From assembly GCF_019443105.1 (NCBI RefSeq), contig NZ_JAHZIJ010000001.1, positions 558,001 through 622,000 of the forward strand: DNA of 64,000 nt. Direction: 5' to 3'. Of this stretch, positions 8,423 to 17,529 are shown one piece after another. A model generated the notes under the pieces. That model was not told where the DNA came from and ran no database searches. It worked only from the letters and a program-made list of their open reading frames with translations. This DNA comes from Paenibacillus oenotherae. Lineage in GTDB: Bacteria; Bacillota; Bacilli; Paenibacillales; Paenibacillaceae. The position numbers were made by a program, and so were the translations under genes. How positions within the stretch are numbered: position 1 is the first letter of the stretch; each line of letters starts with the position of its first letter.

Positions 8423-10618
8423 CTAATCCCCGGCTTTGCCAGCGTTCTCAGCATCTGATTTCAGTTCTTCACCGGGCGGAGCAAGCTTCAGCTTGATGAC
8501 CCGTTCGCCGTTCTGCTTCGCCAGCATTTGCGAGGTAACGAATCCTTGCCCTTCCGTATACACCCTAATTTGCAGCAGCGAGCATATTTCCAGCGCATCG
8601 CGAAGCGATAATCCGCTCATATTGGGAATCGCGAGCTTGCTTCGATCCTCGGTAATGAGATAGATTCGCTGTGCAGGGCTGACGAAGGAGCCAGCCTTCG
8701 GAATTTGCTGAAGAACAGTTCCCCCCTTGCCCACAACCTCCACGCCAAGCGAGCGCGCTTTCAGCTCTTCTTTGGCCTGAGCCAGCTTAAGATCTGTCAG
8801 ATCAGGCACTTGTGCCGTTTGGCCTTTCTGCTGATTCTTATCGCCAGTGCTCGTCAGGCTCGATTTGATGCCCAGGTGGCGCAAGCTTTGAAGCATGATA
8901 TCTTTGAATACGGGCGCTGCAGCGGAGCCGCCGCCTGCATTGGGATCATTCGGTTCATCCACAACGACGTAAACGATCACCTTGGGGTTCTCCACCGGAG
9001 CATACCCGATAAACGAGACGACATATTTATCTGTTGAGTAACCTTTGCCGTTCTTCTCAACCTTCTGGGCCGTGCCCGTCTTGCCTGCGACTCGATAGCC
9101 CTCGATGTAGGCGTTCTTTCCTGTACCGATCTTCTGGTCGGATACGACCTGCTCCAAATATTCGCCTGCAAGCTTTGCCGTCTTCTCCGAAATAACTTGA
9201 CGGACAACTTTAGGCTCAATAACTTCCGTCTTCTTCGTAACCGGGTCTTCAATCTCTTTCACCAAATGCGGTACCAGCAGCTTGCCGCCATTGGCGACCG
9301 CCGCAACGGCAGCGACCTGCTGAATCGGCGTTACCTGAACCCGTCCCTGTCCGAATGCCGCGGTTGCAACCTCGATATTAATGCTGGGGTTGAAATTAAT
9401 CCCGCCTTTGCTGTCTCCCAGCTCAATTCCTGTCTTCTGGCCAAACCCGAATTTCGTAATATAGTCTTTCAACTTTGCGGCCTGCAATCGTTCATAACCC
9501 AGCTTAACGAAAGCGACGTTACTTGAATGCTTCAAACCATCCAGGAATGAAATGGTTCCCCATCCCTCTCGTTTATGATCATAGATCGGCCTAGGCCAGC
9601 CTTTAACGCGAATACTGCCAGATTGATAGGGCTCATCAGGATTGAATATCCCCTCTTCAATCGCCGCAGCCAGCGTAACAATCTTGAATGTAGAACCCGG
9701 CTCATAGAGAGATTTGGTTGCATGGTTGTCAAAATCCTCCGCCTTGCCCCGCCAATATTCATTAGGATTGAAATCCGGCAAATTCGCCATGCCCAATATT
9801 TCCATGGTCTGAGGATCTGCTGCAATGGCTGTAATACTCTTAGGCTGATACTTGTCGTAAGCCTCTTTAATGGCCGACTCGACATAATGCTGAATTTCCG
9901 CGTCGATCGTCAGCTTGACATTCTTCCCGTCACGCGATGGCTTGAATTCAACCTCGCCATTCTCCAGAATGACACCGAAGCCGTCACGCTCATATTTTAT
10001 TTCTCCTGCTTCCCCGCTCAGCACATCATCAAGAGCAGCCTCCAGCCCCATTTTGGCCTGGCCCTCCTTGGCCTCATAACCAATCAAGTGGGATGCCAGA
10101 TTATTTTTGGGATAATAGCGTTTCTGCTCTTTAATCAAATAGATGCCGACATCCTCCACATCATACTGCCCTTTAAGCTCCTTCGTGAACTTATCAATGC
10201 GGTCAGCCAGCGTCTTGTCAATCTTCCAGCCTTCATTGCGCACCTCGCGCTGCCGCCGGAATTCGCCGTTCTCCCCTCTGGAGGTCACGATATCGCGCAG
10301 CTCGGATTCCGGCTTGTTCAGCACGTTATGCAGCTTGCTGACGATGACATCCTCCAGCCCAAGCTTGTTAATCAGCTGCGGATTGACCGCCACCGTGTAG
10401 GCAGCGGAATCCATCGCCAGCACATTGCCGTCACGGTCTGAAATCGTTCCACGCACAGGAACCAATGTCTCTGATTTGGACCAAATCTCTCTGGCTTTAT
10501 CCGCCCAATAATCTGCATTGACGACCTGAACCCAATAGACTCTACCTACCAGAACAGCAAAAAAGAGGGTGATGAACCCTCCGATCAGCAGTGTGCGCAG
10601 CTTTATCCGTTTCGTCAT
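8423..10618 (-). CDS. pbpB: Penicillin-binding protein 2B, septal transpeptidase with two PASTA domains
   Basis: Class B PBP (FtsI homologue) that cross-links septal peptidoglycan and works with FtsL and a SEDS protein. The 731 aa protein has an N-terminal anchor (LLIGGFITLFFAVLVG), the dimerisation domain, and the transpeptidase domain with STFK in EPGSTFKIV, SSN in LKHSSNVAF and KTGT in AGKTGTAQKV. Two PASTA repeats follow (VPDLTDLKLAQAKEEL and IPNMSGLSLRDALEI), as in B. subtilis PBP2B; the neighbouring SpoVD has one. The ATG is 11 bp downstream of the ftsL stop. Confidence 0.95.
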   Translation of the reverse strand: MTKRIKLRTLLIGGFITLFFAVLVGRVYWVQVVNADYWADKAREIWSKSETLVPVRGTISDRDGNVLAMDSAAYTVAVNPQLINKLGLEDVIVSKLHNVLNKPESELRDIVTSRGENGEFRRQREVRNEGWKIDKTLADRIDKFTKELKGQYDVEDVGIYLIKEQKRYYPKNNLASHLIGYEAKEGQAKMGLEAALDDVLSGEAGEIKYERDGFGVILENGEVEFKPSRDGKNVKLTIDAEIQHYVESAIKEAYDKYQPKSITAIAADPQTMEILGMANLPDFNPNEYWRGKAEDFDNHATKSLYEPGSTFKIVTLAAAIEEGIFNPDEPYQSGSIRVKGWPRPIYDHKREGWGTISFLDGLKHSSNVAFVKLGYERLQAAKLKDYITKFGFGQKTGIELGDSKGGINFNPSINIEVATAAFGQGRVQVTPIQQVAAVAAVANGGKLLVPHLVKEIEDPVTKKTEVIEPKVVRQVISEKTAKLAGEYLEQVVSDQKIGTGKNAYIEGYRVAGKTGTAQKVEKNGKGYSTDKYVVSFIGYAPVENPKVIVYVVVDEPNDPNAGGGSAAAPVFKDIMLQSLRHLGIKSSLTSTGDKNQQKGQTAQVPDLTDLKLAQAKEELKARSLGVEVVGKGGTVLQQIPKAGSFVSPAQRIYLITEDRSKLAIPNMSGLSLRDALEICSLLQIRVYTEGQGFVTSQMLAKQNGERVIKLKLAPPGEELKSDAENAGKAGD

Positions 10619-10629
10619 AGACAGTCACC

Positions 10630-11031
10630 TTATTCCTTCATTGCAGTTTCGTTGACGTTATCCCCTGTCCTCACTTTAATCGGATCCTGATCATTATCAA
10701 TCATGCCTGTCTTTCTGGCCTGCTCTGTAATGCGATCCGGACTTTTGAGCTTCTCGACCTGTATTTGCAGCTCTTTCATCTCTATGGCCATCTTCTCGTA
10801 CTCTACCGTCAGCTTCCTGACATCTGCATTAATCTCATAGATTTGCGCGTAGCGGAATATAATGACACTCGCTACAAGCACGCATACAAGAATCGTGAAC
10901 ATATACAGCAATTTCTCCTGCACTGGCAGTGACTTCCGTTTCACTACAACCTTCTTGGTCTCGCGGAAAGTTTGCTGCGGTGATGTCTTCTTCTTAGGCT
11001 GCAAAGCCAGGTTTCCATTCACATAAGCCAT
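10630..11031 (-). CDS. ftsL: Cell division protein FtsL
   Basis: A 133 aa bitopic membrane protein between rsmH and pbpB, the standard ftsL position. It has a basic cytoplasmic N-terminus (about residues 1-45, with KKK and VVKRK), one membrane segment (LLYMFTILVCVLVASVII), and an extracytoplasmic coiled coil with heptad leucine/isoleucine spacing (VEYEKMAIEMKELQIQVEKL). FtsL forms a divisome complex with DivIC and DivIB. The sequence is poorly conserved in general, so the call rests on topology, size and position. It starts 60 bp after rsmH and may be coupled to pbpB (11 bp gap). Confidence 0.92.
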   Translation of the reverse strand: MAYVNGNLALQPKKKTSPQQTFRETKKVVVKRKSLPVQEKLLYMFTILVCVLVASVIIFRYAQIYEINADVRKLTVEYEKMAIEMKELQIQVEKLKSPDRITEQARKTGMIDNDQDPIKVRTGDNVNETAMKE

Positions 11032-11091
11032 CTTATCGTATTCCCTCCCCTAATTTGTCTCAAAAGCATCTATTGCAGCAAAATGTGCGAA

Positions 11092-12024
11092 TTATAGTTT
11101 CTCAGCAACGCGCAGCTTGGCCGAGCGCGATCTCGGATTCTGCTCCAATTCCGCCTCACTGGGTACAATCGGCTTCCGGTTCACAAGCTTGAGCAGGCCG
11201 CCGCCCCCGCAGACGCACATCGGAAAATCCGGCGGACAGCTGCATTTCTCAAGAAATTTCGCGAAGAGCTGCTTGCAGATCCGGTCCTCAAGCGAATGGA
11301 ACGTAATGACGGACGCCCGCCCGCCAGGGTTAAGCACCCTTACCGTCTGCTCTAATGCCGATTCCTCAGCGCCCAGCTCATCGTTAACCGCAATACGAAG
11401 CGCTTGAAACGTCCGCTTCGCCGGATGCGGTCCCGTGCGTCTTGCAGCCGCTGGAATCCCATTCTTGATGAGCTCAACCAGCTCGCCTGTCGTCTCAATA
11501 CTCCCATGCTCCCGAGCGGCAACAATTTTCTTCGCAATATTACGGGCGAACCGTTCTTCGCCATAATCAGCGATGATGCGGGAAATCTCCCGTTCATCCC
11601 ACGTATTGATAATATCGCCGGCAGTGAGCAGCCCCTGCTGATCCATCCGCATATCAAGCGGCGCATCATGGTTGTAGCTGAAGCCTCGCTCTGCCTCATC
11701 AAGCTGCGGACTGGATACGCCAAGATCGAACAGCACACCGTCCACGCCCGAGATGCCGAGCCCAAGCAGCACCTGCTCCAGATGGCGAAAATTTTGCCTG
11801 ACAAGGGTCACCTTGTCTATGTACGGCGCCAGACGAACCCGGGCATTGTCATGAGCCCAGTCGTCCTGATCCATAGCGATCAGCCTCCCGCCATCTCCAA
11901 GCCGGGATGCAATCAATTCACTATGGCCCGCCCCTCCGAGCGTACAATCGACATAGATCCCGTCCGGCTTGATGGCCAGACCATCGACTGCTTCTTCCTT
12001 TAGTACTGTAATATGCTGAAACAT
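11092..12024 (-). CDS. rsmH: 16S rRNA (cytosine(1402)-N(4))-methyltransferase RsmH (MraW)
   Basis: S-adenosylmethionine-dependent methyltransferase that modifies C1402 in the 16S rRNA decoding centre. The 310 aa length is typical. SAM-binding motif I is [16 protein letters not shown] (residues 25-40). [27 protein letters not shown] and the C-terminal [16 protein letters not shown] are family signatures. The gene follows mraZ by 48 bp, the conserved mraZ-rsmH order at the head of dcw clusters. Confidence 0.97.
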   Translation of the reverse strand: MFQHITVLKEEAVDGLAIKPDGIYVDCTLGGAGHSELIASRLGDGGRLIAMDQDDWAHDNARVRLAPYIDKVTLVRQNFRHLEQVLLGLGISGVDGVLFDLGVSSPQLDEAERGFSYNHDAPLDMRMDQQGLLTAGDIINTWDEREISRIIADYGEERFARNIAKKIVAAREHGSIETTGELVELIKNGIPAAARRTGPHPAKRTFQALRIAVNDELGAEESALEQTVRVLNPGGRASVITFHSLEDRICKQLFAKFLEKCSCPPDFPMCVCGGGGLLKLVNRKPIVPSEAELEQNPRSRSAKLRVAEKL

Positions 12025-12072
12025 GCTGCAGCCCTCCCGGCTATTAAGTCGCCGCTACCAGCCGCAAGCGAT

Positions 12073-12510
12073 CTAAAAATTGAAATCAAAGTCAACAAGC
12101 TTCTCCGCAATGTCGTTGAATGTCTCTTCAGACTGCTTGAAGTAGCCTTCCCAAATTTGCTTGCTCCATATCTCCACCCGGTTGGATACGCCGAGTATGA
12201 TACAGTCCTTGTCGAGCTTCGCGTATTCACACAATGTGTTGGGTAGGTTTACCCTTCCCTGTTTATCAAGTTCGCATTCGGTGGCGCCCGAGAAGAAGAA
12301 CCGGGAGAACGCCCGCGCATCCGACTTCATAAGCGGCAATGCTTTGAGTTTCTGCTCAAGCACGCTCCATTCGCTCATAGGGTATACGAACAAGCAGTTG
12401 TCAAGGCCCCGGGTAACGATGAACTGCTCACCCAGGCTGTCGCGGAATTTGGCTGGGATAATGATGCGGCCTTTGTCGTCTATACTGTGCTGATGCTCTC
12501 CCATAAACAT
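12073..12510 (-). CDS. mraZ: Transcriptional regulator MraZ
   Basis: First gene of the dcw cluster; MraZ is a ring-forming DNA-binding repressor of its own operon in bacteria where it has been studied. The start at 12510 ([15 protein letters not shown]) matches the normal N-terminus of the family and gives 145 aa; the open frame runs 35 codons further upstream through the putative operator and is rejected. Two SpoVT/AbrB-like repeats are visible, marked by [13 protein letters not shown] and [12 protein letters not shown], with [11 protein letters not shown] between them. Direct repeats just upstream (12520-12565) fit an MraZ operator. Confidence 0.96.
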   Translation of the reverse strand: MFMGEHQHSIDDKGRIIIPAKFRDSLGEQFIVTRGLDNCLFVYPMSEWSVLEQKLKALPLMKSDARAFSRFFFSGATECELDKQGRVNLPNTLCEYAKLDKDCIILGVSNRVEIWSKQIWEGYFKQSEETFNDIAEKLVDFDFNF

Positions 12511-12519
12511 TAGGCCGCT

Positions 12520-12565
12520 CCACTCCTTCCCCCTAATCCACCACTTAGCCCCACTTTTCACCACT
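12520..12565 (-). promoter_or_regulatory. Putative MraZ operator: AGTGG direct repeats with 10-bp period
   Basis: On the minus strand AGTGG occurs at exact 10-bp steps (complement CCACT at 12541, 12551 and 12561), with a degenerate fourth unit at 12531 and another CCACT at 12520. MraZ proteins are known to bind tandem TGGG/AGTGG-type repeats with this spacing in front of mraZ, so autoregulation of the dcw operon is inferred. The repeats lie 10-55 bases upstream of the mraZ start. Confidence 0.75.
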
Positions 12566-12798
12566 AGAGTTGAACTATTCGCCACAAGGATCAGAAATCC
12601 TGCTTTCCCAGCCATAATTTAAAAATAATTTATGAGATTAAACTTGTTACACTTTTGAAACTTTTTCGGTTCCCAGTTCGTGTAAGCTAGACATATCCTG
12701 CCTGATTGATCGTATTTTACCGCTCCACATCTGTGCGATCATTGGAAATTCAGTTCCTTTGGGGATAGCACGCTGTAAAGGAGATAACGATAGACGCC

Positions 12799-13044
12799 AT
12801 GAATGCTACTGCTGACTACATAATCGAACAATTGCGCCCTTTTGAGCAGCTATGCTATCAGGTCGCACACTATTTGCTGGGTAATGACAGGGATGCGGCG
12901 GCCGCAAGCGAAGACGCCCTCGTCGATCTCTATCAGTCACCGCTGTTTGTTGGCGGCAGCGAGGAGGAGCGGAGGGCACTTGCCAAGCAAACCGCTATTC
13001 GCTTCGCCCTGCAGCGTGCTGCCAGACGCCCGCAAATTCATTGA
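12799..13044 (+). CDS. Small sigma-factor-region-2-like protein, function unknown
   Basis: An 81 aa protein transcribed divergently from the dcw cluster. AAAGGAGA lies upstream at slightly long spacing (about 15 bases), and a hairpin follows at 13069-13117. Residues 15-45 (FEQLCYQVAHYLLGNDRDAAAASEDALVDLYQ) resemble the helix pair of ECF sigma factor region 2 that carries the GN..DA...D pattern, but nothing like region 4 is present. I recognise no named family. It could be a truncated sigma factor, an anti-sigma or core-binding decoy, or a conserved Paenibacillus hypothetical. The resemblance is by eye and weak. Confidence 0.6.
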   Translation: MNATADYIIEQLRPFEQLCYQVAHYLLGNDRDAAAASEDALVDLYQSPLFVGGSEEERRALAKQTAIRFALQRAARRPQIH

Positions 13045-13068
13045 CATCCCCATCACTTCATATCAAAA

Positions 13069-13119
13069 AAGAGAGCAGCATCCCCTCCACTACTAGCGGC
13101 GGTGATACAGCTCTCTATT
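13069..13119 (+). terminator. Likely terminator after the small sigma-like gene
   Basis: AGAGAGC (13070-13076) pairs with GCTCTCT (13110-13116), with partial inner pairing, and is followed by ATTTT. It lies between the convergent genes ending at 13044 (+) and 13175 (-). Confidence 0.55.
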
Positions 13120-13128
13120 TTAATCCAG

Positions 13129-13170
13129 CATGATTGCAATTACATGATTTCAATTGCATGATTGCAATCC
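13129..13170. repeat. Three tandem 14-bp repeats
   Basis: Three consecutive imperfect units CATGATTGCAATTA, CATGATTTCAATTG and CATGATTGCAATCC lie just beyond the DUF4349 gene stop. Each unit contains an inverted TTGCAA-like core. No function is evident. Confidence 0.7.
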
Positions 13171-13174
13171 ACCA

Positions 13175-14311
13175 TTATTTCTCTTGCGGCGCATCCTCAG
13201 GCGCTGAATGATTCCCCTTCCCTTCATCTGCTCCCGTATTGCCGCCCGTTCCCGTATCTATCTTCATCCCGTAACCGCCCTTGCTCGCAGCAGCTCCGCT
13301 GCTTCTGAATCGATTCCGATTGCGGCGATAGATCAAGTACCCCGGAACAGCTATTATTGCAAGCATGATCAGTACAGGCAGCGCTGCGGCAATGACGACG
13401 ACAAGACCTTGAATAAATTCATATACAAAATTCCCGCTGCCCTTCAGCGCATTGCCGACTCTTTGCAAGAAGCCTTCCTGCTCCTCTTCCTTCGTTTTCG
13501 TTGCTGCATCCGGCTTCAGTTGCTGGTAAATCCGCAATTCAACCGTGGAGTAGGCGACGTTCTGATCCAGATAACGCTTTCTTCCTTTGATCTGTTCAAT
13601 CTCCAGCTGCACATTCCCAAGCTCTGTAGAGAATCTGACCAGATCGTCCGCCTTCGTCGCTTTCTCCATAAAGGCTATCAGTCTTGCCTCCACAACTTGA
13701 CGGGCTTTCAGCCGTGATTCCAGATCCACATATTCCTCTGTGACATCTGTACCATTCATGCTGCTCTGATAATCCAAATGCGCGACCTTCTCCAACTGCT
13801 CCAGGAAAGGCATAAATCCGGCGGAGGGGATTTTGATCGTGTGCGTGCCTCCCCGCTCATACGCCGTCTTTTCATCTGTGAAGCCAAGCGTATAGCCGCC
13901 GGACAGGTGGATCAAATTTTTCAATGCGGTTTGCGCTTTGGCATAGTCCTCCACCTCCATGCTCACATTCGCTTTGTAAATGAGCTTGCGATCATAGCTG
14001 CTTGGAGCGCCGGCTGCCGGGTCTCCTCCGCTCTGCTGTCCTCCGCCCCCAACTGCAAGGGCTTTGTCGGAGGCAACCTGCTCAGTGGAAGCAGCTTCCG
14101 CTTCCTGAGAAGCTCCAACATTAGCCGAGCTTGTAGAGACGCTTTCACTTTGCATCATTGCATCACTGCTCTGGCCGCTTGCCTTGCTGTTCTCCATGCT
14201 GCTTGCATTGTTCTCGTTTCCGCCGCAGCCTGCCAGCACGATCAACATAGCCGTGACAGCGATGACAACAATCATCCTGATCCATTCTTTTTCTCTGCGA
14301 TAGTTGCTCAT
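13175..14311 (-). CDS. DUF4349 domain lipoprotein
   Basis: A 378 aa exported lipoprotein. A basic N-terminus and hydrophobic stretch end in the lipobox VLAGCG (Cys about residue 29). A low-complexity Ser/Ala/Glu-rich linker follows to about residue 105, then the DUF4349 region: a beta-rich part starting KLIYKANVSMEVED and a long helical segment (VDLESRLKARQVVEARLIAFMEKA...LGNVQLEIEQIKG) likely to form a coiled coil. Near the C-terminus a membrane segment (VVVIAAALPVLIMLAIIAVPG) leads to a basic, Gly-rich cytoplasmic tail. The start at 14311 has AAAGGGGGC upstream. Function is unknown; the family is widespread in Firmicutes. Confidence 0.85.
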   Translation of the reverse strand: MSNYRREKEWIRMIVVIAVTAMLIVLAGCGGNENNASSMENSKASGQSSDAMMQSESVSTSSANVGASQEAEAASTEQVASDKALAVGGGGQQSGGDPAAGAPSSYDRKLIYKANVSMEVEDYAKAQTALKNLIHLSGGYTLGFTDEKTAYERGGTHTIKIPSAGFMPFLEQLEKVAHLDYQSSMNGTDVTEEYVDLESRLKARQVVEARLIAFMEKATKADDLVRFSTELGNVQLEIEQIKGRKRYLDQNVAYSTVELRIYQQLKPDAATKTKEEEQEGFLQRVGNALKGSGNFVYEFIQGLVVVIAAALPVLIMLAIIAVPGYLIYRRNRNRFRSSGAAASKGGYGMKIDTGTGGNTGADEGKGNHSAPEDAPQEK

Positions 14312-14385
14312 TGTTAGTGCCCCCTTTATCTGTGTATGATGCTAATGATATCCACTAGACGCTTGTCGTATGGAAGATGTTGCAA

Positions 14386-14437
14386 CAAAAAAAGCCGTTC
14401 AGGCAATGAATTCGGATGAATTCAGCCCAAACGGCCT
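14386..14437 (-). terminator. Intrinsic terminator of ahcY
   Basis: On the minus strand GCCGTTTGGGC and TGAATTC pair with GAATTCA and GCCTGAACGGC around a short loop, followed by seven T residues. It begins about 30 bases after the ahcY stop. Confidence 0.85.
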
Positions 14438-14464
14438 CTTTGATCTTAACGAGTGCTGTCGCTT

Positions 14465-15733
14465 TTAATGCTCTGCCCAGCTCTCCAGGTAGGTTTTCTG
14501 CTCTTCAGTCAGGCTGTCAATTCCAATGCCGAGCGATTCCAGCTTGAAGCGCGCCACCTGCTCGTCAAGTTCATAAGGAACATTAACAACCGTACCGCCA
14601 AGCGCCTTATAATTGTCGTTCACATATTTGAGCGACATTGCTTGAAGCGCGAAGGTCATATCCATAATCTCAGCCGGATGTCCGTCTCCAGCAGCCAGAT
14701 TGACCAGTCGTCCTTCTGCCAGCAGGTAGATGCTGCGGCCGTCCTTCAGCTTATACTCCTCGATGTTGCGGCGCACGACACGCTTGCTCGCCGTCAGCGC
14801 ATCAAGCTCCGGCTTGTTCACTTCGATATCGAAGTGTCCTGCATTGGAGAGGATCGCGCCATTCTTCATCACTTCATAATGCTCACCGCGAATGACATCG
14901 CGATTGCCAGTTACCGTTACGAAGATGTCGCCTACTTTGGCAGCTTCGATCATCGGCAGCACCGTATAGCCATCCATGTAAGCTTCAACCGCTCTAATTC
15001 CGTCAATTTCCGTTACGATGACGTTCGCTCCGAGCCCTTTGGCGCGCATTGCAACGCCTTTGCCGCACCAGCCGTAGCCGACAACAACAACGGTTTTGCC
15101 CGCTGCAACCAGATTCGTCGTGCGGTTAATGCCATCCCATACGGATTGTCCTGTTCCATAACGATTGTCGAACAAGTACTTGCAGAATGCATCGTTAACA
15201 GCGACCATCGGGAATTTAAGCTCGCCATCCTTCTCCATCGCTTTCAGACGAAGAATGCCTGTCGTCGTCTCTTCAGCTCCGCCGCGCACCTGAGCCATCA
15301 GATCCTGACGCTCCGCATGCAGAATCGAGATCAGATCGCCGCCATCATCAATAATAAGATCCGGCTTCGTTTCCAGCGTCTTGATCAGAAGCTCTTTGTA
15401 CTCTTTCGGCTCTGGATTATACTTCGCAAATACCGTAATGCCATCCTCAACAAGCGCAGCACACACATCATCTTGTGTCGAGAGCGGGTTGCTTCCCGTA
15501 ATAGTAACTTCCGCGCCGCCAGCCTTCACGACTTTGGCGAGATAAGCGGTTTTGGCTTCCAAGTGAAGCGAGATCGCCACTTTCAACCCTTTGAACGGCT
15601 GCTCCTGCTCAAATTGCTCACGGATCCGGTTCAGAACCGGCATGTGAGCCGCAACCCATTCAATCTTCAGATGGCCTTCCGGTGCAAGCGCCAGATCGGT
15701 CACAATACTTGTTTCTTTGGCATTAACGCTCAT
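14465..15733 (-). CDS. ahcY: Adenosylhomocysteinase (S-adenosylhomocysteine hydrolase)
   Basis: Reversibly hydrolyses S-adenosylhomocysteine to adenosine and homocysteine, clearing the inhibitory product of methyltransferases. The 422 aa form lacks the long insert of eukaryotic enzymes. Recognisable parts are the substrate-binding HLEAKTAYL near residue 57, [19 protein letters not shown], and the NAD-binding loop [21 protein letters not shown] around residue 205; the C-terminal HPAEIMD and a helical tail complete the fold. It follows bshC by 15 bp and very probably shares its promoter. B. subtilis uses the MtnN/LuxS route instead, so the enzyme and its pairing with bshC are noteworthy. Confidence 0.96.
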   Translation of the reverse strand: MSVNAKETSIVTDLALAPEGHLKIEWVAAHMPVLNRIREQFEQEQPFKGLKVAISLHLEAKTAYLAKVVKAGGAEVTITGSNPLSTQDDVCAALVEDGITVFAKYNPEPKEYKELLIKTLETKPDLIIDDGGDLISILHAERQDLMAQVRGGAEETTTGILRLKAMEKDGELKFPMVAVNDAFCKYLFDNRYGTGQSVWDGINRTTNLVAAGKTVVVVGYGWCGKGVAMRAKGLGANVIVTEIDGIRAVEAYMDGYTVLPMIEAAKVGDIFVTVTGNRDVIRGEHYEVMKNGAILSNAGHFDIEVNKPELDALTASKRVVRRNIEEYKLKDGRSIYLLAEGRLVNLAAGDGHPAEIMDMTFALQAMSLKYVNDNYKALGGTVVNVPYELDEQVARFKLESLGIGIDSLTEEQKTYLESWAEH

Positions 15734-15748
15734 TATTCAACAACCTTT

Positions 15749-17410
15749 CTACAAATAAATTAAAAGATGGCCTCCGCTAATCTCGAAGGGAGCTTCCAGC
15801 AGCCGCTGCAGCCAAGCTCTGCCATACCGGCTCAAATATACCGCTGCATTGATCGTTCTCTCTTGCGGCTTGCCCTCCGGCCAGAGCGACAGCGCAATAC
15901 GGTCCAGCTGCTTGAGGCCTGCAGTGAACCGAATAGCATGGGCTTCCTTCGTATGAGCTTCGAGAAAAGAAATTTGATCGATGATTCTCCCCTTGTTACT
16001 TTCGCCAAGATTAGACAATCCTGCCTGCACAGATGATACCATTTCTAGCAGTGGTTCGTAAAGGTCGGCAAACTGCTTCTTCACCTCTGCGAAATGGCGC
16101 TCGATATGGAATTCATCCTGCTTCTTCAGCCAGTCCGCTCTGCGCGCCTGGAACCGGAAGGCCACATCCTCGAACGTCAAGCCGTACTTCATCATATGTT
16201 TGGCAATTGCACCTTCGACTAAGGTGAATGACATGCGTGGCACAACAATCGGCATCTGCATATCCAACGTGCGGAATGCCTCCGCAGTTAGCGCCCAGTA
16301 TGCAATCTCTCCGGGGCCAAGCACCGTCCCGAGAACTGGCAGCACATAATCCTGCATAAGCGGCCGCGTCAGCACATTGTTGCTTAGTCTCTCTGGCGCT
16401 TCTGCTGCTATGGCAAGCATCTCATCCTTCGTCCACGAGAGAGTCCCTCTGCGGTTCTCGAAGCAGCCATCCCGCTTGAACAGCAATGTCCGCTCACCCT
16501 CGATATTGCGTTCCGGTCCATCCTGCTCTCTTCGATATATAAATAGATTCGCTCCGCCAGGCGCGACCTCGGCCTGCAGCGGATAACCTAAATCCTCAAC
16601 AGCCTCCGCCCCTCGGCGGTATGCGTCCTCCAGTTCGTCATTCCGCTCAATGAGCGCCTTGAACATCGGAGCTTCCAGCCGTCTCAGCTCGGGATGATCG
16701 GCATCCATCAGCACAAGCCCTTGATCGCCGAACAGCCACCCCATCATATGCGCGAACCAATCGGATAACGATGCGGATTGACCCGCATAGAGGGTCAGCC
16801 GCTCGATCAGCTCCCGCTTATACGCCGAATCCTCCAGCGCAGCACTGAGCTGCTCTACAGCTGCAGCCATCGCCTCCTGCGTCAAACGCGTTTGGCTCAC
16901 AGATCTGCGGGCGCCGCCAGGACGTTCCAGCGCGATTCGTTCGATCCCATCCTCACGGGTAAGGATCAGCGCATGACTGGCTTCCTCCCAATCATGATCT
17001 TCTCCGGCGACCCAGAACACAGGCACAACAGGCACTTCCAGCATGCGCGACGCCTCCCTGGCGGCGCGAATAATGGATACTGCTTTATGTATAACCAGAA
17101 GCGGCCCTGTCCAAAGTCCGGCCTGCTGTCCGCCGACAATAACCGGAGCTCCGGCTGCAATTGCCTTAATGCCGGCTTCTGCCCCATCGCTTGCATTGAA
17201 TTGTTTATTGTATCCCATAAGCATATGGGCTAGTTTCTCTGGCGCAACACGGTGAATGGATTGCTCTCTCAGCCACTGAAACCGGCGCTTCCAATCCGAT
17301 TCCTCTGCGGGATGGCTGCCGAATATCGACTCCACCTGCGGGTCGGACCGCTTTATGTAAGCCTCCGTTAATGACTGGGCCATTGGCAACTGAACCGATG
17401 CGGTTTCCAT
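15749..17410 (-). CDS. bshC: Bacillithiol biosynthesis cysteine-adding enzyme BshC
   Basis: Catalyses the last step of bacillithiol synthesis, adding cysteine to glucosaminyl-malate in the cytoplasm. The start at 17410 (METASVQLPMAQ) has GAGG at good spacing and gives 553 aa, near the 539 aa of the B. subtilis enzyme; the open frame extends 23 codons further into the promoter. Motifs include VIVGGQQAGLWTGP, a nucleotide-binding-like loop, PVFWVAGEDHDWEE with the HDW core, and a C-terminal coiled coil (FAEVKKQFADLYEPLLEMVSS). The gene lies between the panE/DUF3397 genes and ahcY; in B. subtilis it is next to panE and mraZ. Confidence 0.95.
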   Translation of the reverse strand: METASVQLPMAQSLTEAYIKRSDPQVESIFGSHPAEESDWKRRFQWLREQSIHRVAPEKLAHMLMGYNKQFNASDGAEAGIKAIAAGAPVIVGGQQAGLWTGPLLVIHKAVSIIRAAREASRMLEVPVVPVFWVAGEDHDWEEASHALILTREDGIERIALERPGGARRSVSQTRLTQEAMAAAVEQLSAALEDSAYKRELIERLTLYAGQSASLSDWFAHMMGWLFGDQGLVLMDADHPELRRLEAPMFKALIERNDELEDAYRRGAEAVEDLGYPLQAEVAPGGANLFIYRREQDGPERNIEGERTLLFKRDGCFENRRGTLSWTKDEMLAIAAEAPERLSNNVLTRPLMQDYVLPVLGTVLGPGEIAYWALTAEAFRTLDMQMPIVVPRMSFTLVEGAIAKHMMKYGLTFEDVAFRFQARRADWLKKQDEFHIERHFAEVKKQFADLYEPLLEMVSSVQAGLSNLGESNKGRIIDQISFLEAHTKEAHAIRFTAGLKQLDRIALSLWPEGKPQERTINAAVYLSRYGRAWLQRLLEAPFEISGGHLLIYL

Positions 17411-17450
17411 GGACAGCCTCAACCTCTCTATCTTTCCGAGTCTGATAATG

Positions 17451-17479
17451 ATTGTACACAACGAGAGGCATACCGTCAA
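17451..17479 (-). promoter_or_regulatory. Sigma-A-type promoter of bshC-ahcY
   Basis: TTGACG (complement of 17474-17479) and TACAAT (complement of 17451-17456) are separated by exactly 17 bp, about 40 bases before the bshC start. The -35 box overlaps the T run of the upstream terminator. Confidence 0.8.
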
Positions 17480-17505
17480 AAAAAATCACCTCCCGTACAG
17501 GGAGG
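17478..17505 (-). terminator. Intrinsic terminator after the DUF3397 gene
   Basis: CCTCCC and GGGAGG pair around a 5-base loop (17489-17505), followed on the minus strand by TGAT and then a run of eight T residues. It separates the panE-DUF3397 transcript from the bshC promoter. Confidence 0.7.
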
Positions 17506-17529
17506 CAAGCAGCTATCGGCACAGACCTT

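Noticed and set aside
12073-12615. Longer mraZ start upstream of 12510
   Set aside because: The extra residues run through the operator repeats, and the family N-terminus is MFMGE.
15734-15748. SAM or SAH riboswitch in front of ahcY
   Set aside because: Only 15 bases separate bshC and ahcY, too few for a riboswitch; the bshC leader is also too short.
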